Of a stretch of DNA of 64,000 nt, positions 25,920 through 34,974 are shown in pieces. A model generated the notes under the pieces. That model was not told the origin of the DNA. It ran no database searches and worked only from the letters and a program-made list of their open reading frames with translations. The stretch spans positions 103,760-167,759 of the forward strand of contig NZ_BAAADE010000005.1 in the NCBI RefSeq assembly GCF_039522165.1. The letters are read 5' to 3'. Origin of the DNA: Paenochrobactrum glaciei. Lineage in GTDB: Bacteria; Pseudomonadota; Alphaproteobacteria; Rhizobiales; Rhizobiaceae. A program made the position numbers and the translations under genes. Position 1 is the first letter of the stretch, and each line of letters opens with the position of its first letter.

Positions 25920-26068
25920 TTTTTACATGATTAAGTTGACGGTTAACAAACTTTAGCCGAATTCAGCACTCTCATGATAAGAGATGAAATATCGCGGTCA
26001 TGAGCCGTTAATGATCATGATTGACGGGAATGAGAAACAATCACTCCATTGCATGAGGCAAGCAGGGA

Positions 26069-27064
26069 ATGAAAACTTTGACGAAACATATGACCATCAC
26101 GGTGGCGATGCTGTCGCTCTTGGCCAGCAGCCCGGTTTTTGCCGCAGGTGCAGGCATGAGAGCAGAACCAGCTCGCGGCGGTCTGGTGCAATTGGCGCAG
26201 GCCGCAGATCCGCGCGTCAGCCAGTTGCAGGAACAGGTTCGTGATCTTTCCGGCAAGCTGGAAGAACTGAACTTCCAGATTCTGCAAATGCAGGAACAAA
26301 TGCGCAAGCAGCAGGAAGATAACGAATATCGTTTTCAGGAGCTGGAAAAGAACAAACAGACTGATGCCGGTAGCACATCCGGCAGCAAAGCAGCCTCTGT
26401 TGCTTCTTCTTCACAACAAGACATGGCGGCGGCATCGGAAGATGCCGCGTCAACCTCCCGTCAGTCCACAGATGAAAATAGCGCCGATTCCGTGGCTATT
26501 GGTTCCGATGCCGATCATTCCCAGCAAGGCAGCGGAGTTCCGCCACGCCAGCTGGGTTCAATCCGCATGGATGCCAATGGCAATGTAATCGGCGAGTCAA
26601 TGGATGTGGAACCGGAAGCCGTGCCGGAAGAAGCATCACGCTATGGTAAAGAAACGGCTTCGATCGCTTTGCCGGATACTGATAACCCAAATACGCTTTA
26701 TGAAGCAGCATATCAGTATATTCTCTCAGGCGATTATAAAGCGGCCGAGGCAGGCTTTCGTGCCCATATTGACCGCTATCCGGCTGATCCGATGACGGCA
26801 GATGCCCGTTACTGGCTGGGTGAAGCCTTGTTTGGCCAAAAGCGTTTATCAGAAGCGGCAAGCGTTTTTATTGATACGCAGCGCGATTATCCCGATTCGA
26901 AGCGTGGCGCAGAAAATATGCTGAAACTCGGCATTACCTTGCAAGCGATGGGCAATCATGAAGTGGCTTGCGCTACATTTGCGCAAATTGGCTCACGTTA
27001 CCCAAATTCCACTCCGGCAGTGATGGCCAGCATAGATAAGGCGAAAGCGGCAAGCGGCTGTTAG
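26069..27064 (+). CDS. cpoB: Cell division coordinator CpoB (YbgF)
   Basis: 331 residues. Signal peptide (about 1-26, ending VFA-A), then a trimerising coiled coil (about 48-95: VSQLQEQVRDLSGKLEELNF and onward), a Ser/Ala/Asp-rich linker (about 95-205) and C-terminal TPR repeats (about 207-331) such as TLYEAAYQYILSGDYKAAEAGF and YWLGEALFGQKRLSEAA. CpoB links Tol function to peptidoglycan synthesis at the septum. The linker is longer than in E. coli. tilS begins 11 bases after its stop. Confidence 0.92.
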   Translation: MKTLTKHMTITVAMLSLLASSPVFAAGAGMRAEPARGGLVQLAQAADPRVSQLQEQVRDLSGKLEELNFQILQMQEQMRKQQEDNEYRFQELEKNKQTDAGSTSGSKAASVASSSQQDMAAASEDAASTSRQSTDENSADSVAIGSDADHSQQGSGVPPRQLGSIRMDANGNVIGESMDVEPEAVPEEASRYGKETASIALPDTDNPNTLYEAAYQYILSGDYKAAEAGFRAHIDRYPADPMTADARYWLGEALFGQKRLSEAASVFIDTQRDYPDSKRGAENMLKLGITLQAMGNHEVACATFAQIGSRYPNSTPAVMASIDKAKAASGC

Positions 27065-27075
27065 AGTGCGCTGGC

Positions 27076-28482
27076 ATGGCAGAACTGGACGCAGTTTGCG
27101 CTGAACTGAAATTAGACCATGAGCAAGCAATCGTTGCGGCCGTTTCCGGTGGTAGTGATTCCATTGCTCTTCTTATTTTGTTGCAAGATTATTTAAACAG
27201 GCTGGCAACAACACAGGCTGTGCCGCAATTGGTGGCCGTTACTGTCGATCATGATTTACGTGCAGAATCAGCCGCTGAGGCGCAGGCCGTTGCGCAATTT
27301 TGTGCGCAAAGAAAGATCAGGCACATCACCAAAGTCTGGAACGCTGAGAAGCCCCATAGCGGAATTTCCGCTGCTGCACGCGCGATGCGTTATCATTTAT
27401 TGATGGAAGCGGCGCGTGAAGCCGGTGCATCAATGATTTTTACCGGTCACAGTCAGGATGATCAGGTGGAAACCTATATTATGCGGCAGTCGCGGCAGAA
27501 AACTGCTTCTGGTGAGGGCGCTAATGATTTGCGCGGTTTGGCAGGAATGGCGGTTTTTACTGTGCTGGCAAAAGAGTTTTTGCTGGTGCGGCCTTTGTTA
27601 AAAATGCGCCGCGAAGCTTTGCGCGATGGATTACGTGCCAAAAATATTCAATGGATTGATGATCCGACCAATTTAGACACCCATTATGAGCGCCCGCGCA
27701 TCCGGCAGACCCGCAAGGAAGAAGAGCATCAAAGCTATTTAACTTTGATTGATCAGGCAGCCGCAAAACGCACAGAGATTAATGAGCAAGTGGCTGATTA
27801 TTGGGATGCGAATGCACAACTTGTCGAGCTTGTTGCGCCCGATATTGTTTTGCTCGATAGAACCTCACTCGCAGCAATGCCGCAAGCGGCTGCCTCTCTT
27901 TTCATCGGGTTCGTGTTGGCACATATTGGTGGTAAAAATCATCTTCTGCGCTTGGAAGATCGTGACTTTATCTATCAGACATTGAGCGCATCGCAGTCAT
28001 CGCAAAAGCGGATGAATTATGCAGGTTGCGTGATTGAAGCAGGTGTTAAATATCATCGTATCTGGCGGGAGCAACGCAATTTGCCCGTTGTAAGCGTGGC
28101 ACCAAAGAGCAAAATCTTATGGGATCAGCGTTATTACATTCACAATAACAGCGATGAAGCGATAGAAGTCAGGCCCGTTACGCGTGAAGATTTTCATGAT
28201 TTTTGCATGAAGCATGATCTGAAGCGTCAGTCGTTTTTTCAACCTGCTGTTTTTTCTTGCCCCGGCATTTATAAAAAGAATCAGTTGTGTGGCTTACCAG
28301 CCTTGCGGCTGCAATGCGCTGAAATGAACGATATTTCCGTCTCGAAACACTATGCATTGCTGGATAATGTGTTGACGGGGCATGATTTTATACTGGCTTT
28401 GCGTTTTTATCAGCACTTCGGCGGCGGTGAATTTAACCCTGTCGCAAATATTTGCAGAAAGTTTCATAAGAATCGTCTTTGA
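27076..28482 (+). CDS. tilS: tRNA(Ile)-lysidine synthase
   Basis: 468 residues. PP-loop ATPase that converts C34 of tRNA-Ile2 to lysidine, changing anticodon CAU to read AUA. P-loop SGGSDS at residues 24-29, then VTVDHDLRAES near 56, TGHSQDDQVETYIMR near 120 and RPLLKMRREALRDGLRAKNIQWIDDPTN near 173, all standard. The C-terminal half is divergent, as usual in alphaproteobacteria. The ribosome site is weak. It probably shares a transcript with cpoB, and ftsH follows as in many genomes. Confidence 0.93.
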   Translation: MAELDAVCAELKLDHEQAIVAAVSGGSDSIALLILLQDYLNRLATTQAVPQLVAVTVDHDLRAESAAEAQAVAQFCAQRKIRHITKVWNAEKPHSGISAAARAMRYHLLMEAAREAGASMIFTGHSQDDQVETYIMRQSRQKTASGEGANDLRGLAGMAVFTVLAKEFLLVRPLLKMRREALRDGLRAKNIQWIDDPTNLDTHYERPRIRQTRKEEEHQSYLTLIDQAAAKRTEINEQVADYWDANAQLVELVAPDIVLLDRTSLAAMPQAAASLFIGFVLAHIGGKNHLLRLEDRDFIYQTLSASQSSQKRMNYAGCVIEAGVKYHRIWREQRNLPVVSVAPKSKILWDQRYYIHNNSDEAIEVRPVTREDFHDFCMKHDLKRQSFFQPAVFSCPGIYKKNQLCGLPALRLQCAEMNDISVSKHYALLDNVLTGHDFILALRFYQHFGGGEFNPVANICRKFHKNRL

Positions 28483-28495
28483 TCGCGCAGATTGC

Positions 28496-28524
28496 CTTGG
28501 CAATGCCGTTGTTCGACCCTATGT
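28496..28524 (+). promoter_or_regulatory. Putative RpoH heat-shock promoter of ftsH
   Basis: CTTGGC, 16 bases, CCTATGT, close to the rhizobial RpoH consensus CTTGAC-N17-CCTATAT. It lies 58 bases before the ftsH start. ftsH is a common heat-shock target and rpoH is in this window. Confidence 0.5.
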
Positions 28525-28582
28525 TACTGTTTGAATATTGTTCCGGATTGCAGGAACGTCGAGGTTATCGATTGGACCCGTT

Positions 28583-30520
28583 ATGAACCCGAATTATCGC
28601 AACTTCGCCCTTTGGGCGATCATTGCTCTACTTTTAATCGCTCTGTTCAATCTGTTTCAGAGCCCCGGTCAGCGCACGGCATCGCGTGAAATTCCCTATT
28701 CGCAGTTTATAGATGATGTGTCTAACGGGCGCGTTAAATCTGTAACGATCACCGGTCAGCGTGTTTCCGGCTCTTACGGCGATAATGGTTCGACATTCCA
28801 GACCTATTCTCCGGGGGATACCGGACTTGTATCGCGTCTGGAAGAAAAGGGCGTGACCATTACCGCGCGTCCTGAAAGCGACGGTTCCGGTTCACTGCTT
28901 GGTATTTTGCTGTCATGGCTGCCGATGATCCTGATTTTGGGTGTATGGATTTTCTTCATGCGCCAGATGCAGGGCGGATCAAGAGGGGCGATGGGTTTCG
29001 GTAAATCGAAAGCAAAATTGCTGACCGAAGCGCATGGCCGCGTGACTTTTAAGGATGTGGCCGGCGTTGACGAAGCCAAAGAAGATCTGGAAGAAATCGT
29101 AGAATTCTTGCGTGACCCGCAGAAATTCCAGCGTCTGGGCGGTAAAATTCCGCGCGGTGTTTTGCTCGTGGGCCCCCCAGGAACCGGTAAAACTTTGCTG
29201 GCGCGTTCTGTTGCCGGTGAAGCCAATGTACCTTTCTTCACGATTTCCGGTTCAGACTTCGTGGAAATGTTTGTGGGTGTTGGTGCCAGCCGTGTCCGTG
29301 ATATGTTCGAGCAGGCTAAGAAAAACGCACCTTGCATTATCTTCATCGACGAAATCGATGCGGTCGGCCGTCATCGTGGCGCAGGCCTTGGCGGTGGTAA
29401 TGACGAGCGCGAACAGACATTGAACCAGTTGCTGGTTGAGATGGATGGTTTTGAAGCCAATGAATCGATCATTCTGATTGCCGCAACCAACCGTCCTGAC
29501 GTGCTTGATCCAGCACTTCTGCGTCCGGGTCGTTTTGACCGTCAGGTTGTCGTGCCTAATCCGGATGTAACCGGTCGTGAGCAGATTTTGAAAGTGCATG
29601 TGCGCAATGTGCCGCTTGCTCCGAATGTCGATCTGAAAGTGCTGGCTCGTGGTACTCCTGGTTTCTCCGGTGCTGACCTTGCCAACCTTGTCAACGAATC
29701 TGCTTTGATGGCTGCACGTCGTAACAAACGCCTTGTCACCATGCAGGAATTTGAAGACGCCAAAGACAAGATCATGATGGGTGCGGAGCGTCGTTCTTCG
29801 GCGATGACGCCGAAAGAAAAGATGAATACCGCTTATCATGAAGCGGGTCATGCGATTGTTGCGCTCAATGTTTCTGAAGCGGATCCACTGCATAAAGCAA
29901 CCATCATCCCGCGTGGTCGTGCGCTCGGTATGGTGATGCAATTGCCGGAAGGTGATCGCTATTCTGTGACTTACACCTGGATGATTTCGCGTCTTGCGAT
30001 CATGATGGGTGGTCGCGTGGCGGAAGAGCTGAAATTCGGTAAGGAAAATGTCACGTCTGGTGCGTCTTCCGATATTCAGCAGGCAACCAAATTGGCACGT
30101 TCGATGGTTACCCAGTGGGGTTATTCGGATAAGCTTGGTTATGTGGCTTATGGTGAAAATCAGGAAGAAGTCTTCTTGGGTCATTCAGTGGCAAGAACAC
30201 AGAATGTATCGGAAGAGACTGCCCAGATTATTGATGCTGAAGTTCGTCGTCTGATCGATGAGGCTTATGCAGAAGCAACCCGTATCATGACTGAAAAGCG
30301 TGAAGAATGGGTGGCTCTTGCCGAAGGTCTTCTCGAATATGAAACGCTTTCTGGTGATGAGATCAAAGACCTCCTGGCCGGTAAAAAGCCGAACCGTGAT
30401 GCTGGTGATGATACGCCAACCCGTGGTTCAGGCGTGCCGAAAGCCGGTGCATCTACCCCTAAAAAGGGTGGTGAAGCCGGTGATGAAGGCCATATCGAGC
30501 CAGAACCGCAACCTAATTAA
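28583..30520 (+). CDS. ftsH: ATP-dependent zinc metalloprotease FtsH
   Basis: 645 residues from ATG 28583 (MNPNYRNFALWAI); an upstream TTG extension is rejected. Membrane-anchored AAA+ protease degrading misfolded membrane proteins and regulators such as RpoH and LpxC. Two N-terminal membrane helices, Walker A GPPGTGKT (197-204), Walker B IIFIDEID, second-region-of-homology ATNRPDVLDPALLRPGRFDR, and the zinc site HEAGH (419-423). The acidic/Pro-rich tail is dispensable in the family. A putative RpoH promoter lies upstream, a terminator downstream. Confidence 0.97.
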   Translation: MNPNYRNFALWAIIALLLIALFNLFQSPGQRTASREIPYSQFIDDVSNGRVKSVTITGQRVSGSYGDNGSTFQTYSPGDTGLVSRLEEKGVTITARPESDGSGSLLGILLSWLPMILILGVWIFFMRQMQGGSRGAMGFGKSKAKLLTEAHGRVTFKDVAGVDEAKEDLEEIVEFLRDPQKFQRLGGKIPRGVLLVGPPGTGKTLLARSVAGEANVPFFTISGSDFVEMFVGVGASRVRDMFEQAKKNAPCIIFIDEIDAVGRHRGAGLGGGNDEREQTLNQLLVEMDGFEANESIILIAATNRPDVLDPALLRPGRFDRQVVVPNPDVTGREQILKVHVRNVPLAPNVDLKVLARGTPGFSGADLANLVNESALMAARRNKRLVTMQEFEDAKDKIMMGAERRSSAMTPKEKMNTAYHEAGHAIVALNVSEADPLHKATIIPRGRALGMVMQLPEGDRYSVTYTWMISRLAIMMGGRVAEELKFGKENVTSGASSDIQQATKLARSMVTQWGYSDKLGYVAYGENQEEVFLGHSVARTQNVSEETAQIIDAEVRRLIDEAYAEATRIMTEKREEWVALAEGLLEYETLSGDEIKDLLAGKKPNRDAGDDTPTRGSGVPKAGASTPKKGGEAGDEGHIEPEPQPN

Positions 30521-30527
30521 TGTGTTT

Positions 30528-30558
30528 AAAGGCCGGTTTATCCGGCCTTTTTCTTTTT
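30528..30558 (+). terminator. Terminator after ftsH
   Basis: AAAGGCCGG / CCGGCCTTT hairpin followed by a T-rich stretch. Confidence 0.88.
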
Positions 30559-30792
30559 GTGGTTTATGCTTTGATTTGTAAAAATGCTGGTTTTTCATAT
30601 TTCATCTTTACGAGCGAGCCGTCGGTAAATATGAGTTTCCCGAATGTTAATGGTATTATTAACTCAATTGATATAATCCATTTTATAAGTGAAATAGAGT
30701 GTTATTGCCGTTGGGCGGCAGTTCTGCGATAAAATGCGCAATAACTGTCCGCTGAATGTTTCATCCGGCAGCTCACGGGATAAGGCGCAATC

Positions 30793-32145
30793 ATGAGTCG
30801 CAAATATTTTGGTACAGATGGTATCCGCGGAAAAGCCAATAGTTTTCCGATGACGCCCGATATCGCCATGAAAGTAGGCATGGCGGTCGGGCATTTATTT
30901 CGCCATTCTGGGCAGGCGCGCCGTGTTGTTATTGGTAAGGATACGCGTCGTTCCGGTTATATGCTGGAAAATGCGCTCGTTGCAGGCTTTACTGCAACCG
31001 GTATGGATGTGTTTTTGTTGGGGCCGATTCCGACACCTGCTGTTGCTATGCTTTGTCGCTCGCTACGTGCTGACATCGGCGTGATGATTTCCGCTTCGCA
31101 TAATCCGTTTTATGATAACGGTATTAAACTTTTTGGTCCTGACGGTTTCAAATTGTCGGATGATCTGGAAATTCAGATCGAGAAGATGATCGAAGAGGAT
31201 ATGAGCTCAATATTGGTGAGCCATGGCGATGTGGGTAAAGCCAAACGTGTTGATGGTGATATTTATCGCTATATCGAATTTGCGAAACGTACCTTGCCAC
31301 GTAACTTGTCGCTGGAAGGTTTAAGGATTGTTGTCGATTGCGCCAATGGTGCAGCCTATAAAGTGGCACCTGCTGCGCTGTGGGAGCTTGGTGCGGAAGT
31401 CATTACCATTAATGACAAGCCAAACGGCATTAATATTAACGAAGATTGTGGTTCGACCCATCCGATTGGTTTGATTCGTAAAGTACATGAAGTGCGTGCC
31501 GATGTGGGTATTGCACTTGATGGTGATGCGGATCGTGTATTGCTGGTTGATGAGACAGGCACGGTGATTGACGGCGATCAGCTGATGGCTGTGATTGCGC
31601 AATCCTGGGCGCGTAGCGGTCGTTTGCAGGGTGGCGGCATTGTTGCAACCATCATGTCCAATCTTGGTCTTGAGCGCTTTTTGAGCGACCAGCATTTATC
31701 ATTGGCACGCACGAAAGTTGGTGATCGTTATGTGGTTGAGCATATGCGCGCTAACGGCTTCAATGTCGGCGGTGAGCAATCCGGCCATATTGTTTTGTCA
31801 GAGTTTTCGACCACTGGTGACGGGCTTGTTTCTGCATTGCAGATTTTAGCCTGCGTTCAGCAAGAGGGGCGCCCTCTGAGCGAAGTTTGCCGCAAGTTTG
31901 AACCTGTGCCGCAATTGTTAAAAAATGTGCGTTTTACAGGCGGGAAACCGCTTGAAAATAAGCTGGTAAAATCCGCAATTGAAGATGCGCAAAGCAGATT
32001 GGGCGATAATGGTCGCTTGGTGATCCGTCCTTCAGGCACAGAACCATTGATCCGCGTGATGGCTGAAGGTGATGACCGTCAGCTGGTTGAAACTGTCGTG
32101 GATGACATCATCAACGTTATTTCTTCCATTAAGACAGCGGCTTAA
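30793..32145 (+). CDS. glmM: Phosphoglucosamine mutase
   Basis: 450 residues. Converts glucosamine 6-phosphate to glucosamine 1-phosphate for UDP-GlcNAc, hence peptidoglycan and LPS. MSRKYFGTDGIRG at the N-terminus, phosphoserine loop ISASHNPFYDNGIK with catalytic Ser102, metal loop DGDADR near 241, sugar-binding GGEQSGHI near 325 and C-terminal phosphate loop RPSGTEPLIRVM. It follows ftsH after a terminator, so it has its own promoter in the 272-base gap. Confidence 0.96.
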   Translation: MSRKYFGTDGIRGKANSFPMTPDIAMKVGMAVGHLFRHSGQARRVVIGKDTRRSGYMLENALVAGFTATGMDVFLLGPIPTPAVAMLCRSLRADIGVMISASHNPFYDNGIKLFGPDGFKLSDDLEIQIEKMIEEDMSSILVSHGDVGKAKRVDGDIYRYIEFAKRTLPRNLSLEGLRIVVDCANGAAYKVAPAALWELGAEVITINDKPNGININEDCGSTHPIGLIRKVHEVRADVGIALDGDADRVLLVDETGTVIDGDQLMAVIAQSWARSGRLQGGGIVATIMSNLGLERFLSDQHLSLARTKVGDRYVVEHMRANGFNVGGEQSGHIVLSEFSTTGDGLVSALQILACVQQEGRPLSEVCRKFEPVPQLLKNVRFTGGKPLENKLVKSAIEDAQSRLGDNGRLVIRPSGTEPLIRVMAEGDDRQLVETVVDDIINVISSIKTAA

Positions 32146-32168
32146 GGTTTAATTTTTCGATTTTTTTA

Positions 32169-32205
32169 ATAACCGTCCGGCGATCGTCGGGCGGTTATTT
32201 TATTA
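32169..32205 (+). terminator. Terminator after glmM
   Basis: AACCGTCCGGCG / CGTCGGGCGGTT imperfect hairpin followed by T-rich sequence. Confidence 0.8.
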
Positions 32206-32251
32206 TGTGCATTTATCAGTAAATCTTAATGTTTATGGTAAAAAAACAAGG

Positions 32252-32266
32252 TTAAGCAGCATTTAA
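32252..32266 (+). promoter_or_regulatory. CtrA-type box upstream of the outer membrane protein gene
   Basis: Exact TTAA, seven bases, TTAA, 73 bases before the start of the next gene. CtrA is reported to influence outer membrane composition in Brucella, which fits, but the motif is short. Confidence 0.45.
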
Positions 32267-32339
32267 CTTTTAACCGTTAGATTGGTCTCAAAATTGATAG
32301 TTGCATCGTTTCGCGATGTTAAATTGTGATGAGGCTGAT

Positions 32340-33149
32340 ATGAAACAGACCCTGAATTATGGCTTGGCGGTCGCGATCGCGTTAACGGGCACTGCGAGTT
32401 TTACAACTCTTTCGCAAGCTGCGGATGTTATTGCTGAAGTTCCGGCAATTGAACTGCCGCCACAGCCGGTTTCAGCCGGTGGCTGGTATTTGCGCGGTGA
32501 TGTTGGTTATTCTTCTACAAAATTTCGTGATGCAAAATTCCCGACTTATTATAAAGAAGGATGCTGCGTCACTGAGGGCAAAGAAGGTCATATTTCCGGC
32601 AAGTTAAAGGGCTCGTTCCTTGTTGGTGGTGGTGTGGGTTATCAGGCGACGGATTATTTCCGTACTGATTTGACTTTAGATTATCTGACGCGTTCCCGCT
32701 TTAGAGGGCATACTGGTACAACTTGTGTAACTGATCCAGATGAACATACATTCAGCTGTTCGACTTCTGATCGTGGAAAAATGTCAGCGCTTTCGTTGAT
32801 GGCAAACGCTTATATTGATATTGCCAATATCAATGGCTTTACCCCTTATGTAGGCGCCGGTATTGGTGGCACGCGCGTAAAATATGGCAGTTTCTCTAAA
32901 GATACAGGTTCTGGAAACTTTGATATTAATGATGTGGCTGGTGCATCAAGCTGGCGCTTTACCTGGGCTTTGATGGCTGGTGCATCTTATGATCTGACAC
33001 AGAACCTCAAGCTGGATGCCGGTTATCGTTTCCGCCATGTCAATGGTGGTAAAATGCATGATGGTTGGGGCTCAAATGGTGCTGCTTACGATAAAGGCCT
33101 GAACATTCATGATGTCCGCGTTGGTTTGCGTTACCAGTTCGACAACTAA
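32340..33149 (+). CDS. Outer membrane beta-barrel protein (Omp25/31-like)
   Basis: 269 residues from ATG 32340 (MKQTLNYG) behind GATGAGG. Signal peptide ends near LSQA-A (about residue 27). The mature part shows alternating barrel strands: GGWYLRGDVGYSSTKF, FLVGGGVGYQATDYFRTDLTLDYL, GFTPYVGAGIGGTRVKYG, LDAGYRFRHVNGG and the C-terminal VRVGLRYQF, whose final aromatic is usual for proteins inserted by Bam. It resembles rhizobial surface antigens of the Omp25/Omp31 fold. Unusually for a small barrel it has several cysteines (GCCVTEG, TTCVTD, FSCSTS) that could form periplasmic disulphides. Monocistronic. Confidence 0.82.
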   Translation: MKQTLNYGLAVAIALTGTASFTTLSQAADVIAEVPAIELPPQPVSAGGWYLRGDVGYSSTKFRDAKFPTYYKEGCCVTEGKEGHISGKLKGSFLVGGGVGYQATDYFRTDLTLDYLTRSRFRGHTGTTCVTDPDEHTFSCSTSDRGKMSALSLMANAYIDIANINGFTPYVGAGIGGTRVKYGSFSKDTGSGNFDINDVAGASSWRFTWALMAGASYDLTQNLKLDAGYRFRHVNGGKMHDGWGSNGAAYDKGLNIHDVRVGLRYQFDN

Positions 33150-33168
33150 TCTATAAAAAAATAATTTA

Positions 33169-33201
33169 TAAAAAAAGCAGGCCTTTGAGCCTGCTTTTTT
33201 T
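33169..33201. terminator. Bidirectional terminator
   Basis: Twelve-base stem AAAAAAGCAGGC / GCCTGCTTTTTT between the convergent outer membrane and GlsB-type genes. Confidence 0.92.
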
Positions 33202-33214
33202 GTGATTCGTTTTT

Positions 33215-33466
33215 TTAACGCCTTATCGCTCGTCCAAGAGCAATCAAAATACAGGCACCGATAAAACCGGCAATCAGGTAGCCGATCCAGCCTGTCAGAA
33301 CAACACCGATAATGCCGAGCAGGAAATTGGCAACAACTGCACCGATGATACCCAAAATGATATTCATGAAAATGCTATTGTTGCTTTTCATGAACATTTC
33401 AGCCAGCCAACCGGCTAAGCCACCAATAATAATCGCTGCAATCCAACCGATTTGTGCATCTTCCAT
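33215..33466 (-). CDS. GlsB/YeaQ/YmgE family stress membrane protein
   Basis: 83 residues, three hydrophobic glycine-rich helices (WIAAIIIGGLAGWLAEMFM, IILGIIGAVVANFLLGIIG, IGYLIAGFIGACILIALGRAI). Known as transglycosylase-associated or GlsB-type protein; associated with general stress in several bacteria, with unknown biochemical role. A near-perfect EcfG promoter stands 45-70 bases upstream, so the general stress response encoded at 45-47 kb very likely controls it. Ribosome site GGAGACA. Confidence 0.88.
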   Translation of the reverse strand: MEDAQIGWIAAIIIGGLAGWLAEMFMKSNNSIFMNIILGIIGAVVANFLLGIIGVVLTGWIGYLIAGFIGACILIALGRAIRR

Positions 33467-33510
33467 AAAATGTCTCCAGCTTTGTTACGTCAGGCTTGTT
33501 ATGAAACTTA

Positions 33511-33536
33511 AACGCAGTCTTGGGTGAAATGGTTCC
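33511..33536 (-). promoter_or_regulatory. EcfG-type general stress promoter of the GlsB-type gene
   Basis: On the minus strand: GGAAC, 17 bases, CGTT, matching the EcfG consensus exactly, 45 bases before the start codon. Confidence 0.85.
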
Positions 33537-33626
33537 TTAAAGCTTAGAAATAATCTGCACCTATCGCGTGGGTTAAAAATATTTTCTCAACCATCTTGCG
33601 CTGCATAGCGGTTTCCAATATCCTGG

Positions 33627-33683
33627 TAAGTGGGCCACGTCTCCCCAACGAGACGCGTGCTATCTGTGAGGATAGGAAACAAT
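33627..33683 (+). promoter_or_regulatory. serC leader RNA element
   Basis: Conserved-looking leader immediately before serC: hairpin CGTCTC/GAGACG (33638-33654) embedded in GTGGGCCA and GCGTGC flanks, running into the ribosome site AGGA. It resembles the serC motif reported upstream of serC in alphaproteobacteria (Rfam family serC). Ligand unknown. Identification is from memory of the motif. Confidence 0.6.
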
Positions 33684-34859
33684 ATGACCACGATTACGAA
33701 GCCGGACACCCGTCCGCTTAATCCTAATTTTTCTTCTGGTCCCTGTGCAAAACGTCCCGGCTGGTCGCTTGAAGCGCTAAACGGTGCACCTTTTGGCCGT
33801 TCGCATCGTGCGAAAATCGGCAAGACAAAGCTGAAACAGGCGATCGATCTTACCCGTGAAGTTTTAAATGTCCCTGCCGATTATCGTATCGGTATTGTCG
33901 CTGCATCTGATACCGGCGCTGTTGAAATGGCGCTTTGGTCAATGCTTGGCGCACGCGGTGTTGATATGGTTGCATGGGAAAGCTTCGGTGCCGGTTGGGT
34001 CACTGACGTTGTCAAACAACTGAAATTAGAAGATACCCGCGTTTTTGAAGCGCCCTATGGTGAAATCGTTGATTTTGCTAAAGTCGATTTTGATCGCGAC
34101 GTTGTCTTTACCTGGAATGGTACAACTTCGGGTGTACGCGTTGCCAATGGCGATTTTATTCCGGCAGACCGCCAAGGTCTGACCATTTGTGATGCGACCT
34201 CTGCTGCATTTGCGCAGGATCTCGCATTTGAAAAGCTCGATGTTGTAACCTTCTCCTGGCAGAAAGTGCTGGGCGGTGAAGGTGCGCATGGCATTATCAT
34301 TTTGTCACCACGCGCTGTTGAGCGTCTGGAAACATATAAGCCAGCATGGCCGATGCCTAAAATCTTCCGTCTCACTAAAGGCGGCAAGCTGATTGAAGGT
34401 ATTTTTGCCGGTGAAACCATCAATACGCCTTCGATGCTTTGCGTTGAAGATTATATTGATGCACTGGAATGGGCACAGAACCTTGGTGGTTTGCAGGCTT
34501 TGATCGGCCGTGCTGATCGCAACTTTGCAGTTCTTGATGCTTTTGTAGAAAAGACACCTTGGATTGCTAATCTGGCTGTAAAGCCGGAAACCCGCTCCAA
34601 CACCTCTGTCTGTTTGACCATTGTTGATGAAGACGTGCTGGCGCTGCCAGCCGATCAGCAGGCAGCTTTTGCCAAGGGCATCGTATCGGCACTGGAAAAA
34701 GAAGGCGTTGCCTTTGATATCGGTGCTTATCGTGATGCACCTTCGGGCTTGCGTATCTGGATTGGTGCTACAGTTGAGACATCGGATGTCGAAGCTTTGA
34801 CGCATTGGCTTGAATGGGCTTTCCAGAACCAGAAAGCTGCGCTCAAACAGGCAGCCTAA
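33684..34859 (+). CDS. serC: Phosphoserine aminotransferase
   Basis: 391 residues from ATG 33684, behind AGGA; an upstream in-frame ATG would lie inside the leader element. PLP enzyme converting 3-phosphohydroxypyruvate and glutamate to phosphoserine. FSSGPCAKRPGW at the N-terminus and the PLP lysine Lys194 in FSWQKVLGGEGAHG mark the Rhizobiales-type SerC. serA follows 115 bases later and encodes the preceding pathway step. Confidence 0.95.
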   Translation: MTTITKPDTRPLNPNFSSGPCAKRPGWSLEALNGAPFGRSHRAKIGKTKLKQAIDLTREVLNVPADYRIGIVAASDTGAVEMALWSMLGARGVDMVAWESFGAGWVTDVVKQLKLEDTRVFEAPYGEIVDFAKVDFDRDVVFTWNGTTSGVRVANGDFIPADRQGLTICDATSAAFAQDLAFEKLDVVTFSWQKVLGGEGAHGIIILSPRAVERLETYKPAWPMPKIFRLTKGGKLIEGIFAGETINTPSMLCVEDYIDALEWAQNLGGLQALIGRADRNFAVLDAFVEKTPWIANLAVKPETRSNTSVCLTIVDEDVLALPADQQAAFAKGIVSALEKEGVAFDIGAYRDAPSGLRIWIGATVETSDVEALTHWLEWAFQNQKAALKQAA

Positions 34860-34974
34860 TCAGGCTGGCTGATCAAGCTTTTCAAAAGCGTGATGGTAAT
34901 TGAGTTGGGACTTTTATCATCACTGCTTTTTCTCACATTTCCATATTTTCATGAATTCAGTGATGGAGGCCATA

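Noticed and set aside
29252..30184. 310-codon open frame opposite ftsH
   Set aside because: Antisense shadow of strongly conserved ftsH; composition unlike a real protein.
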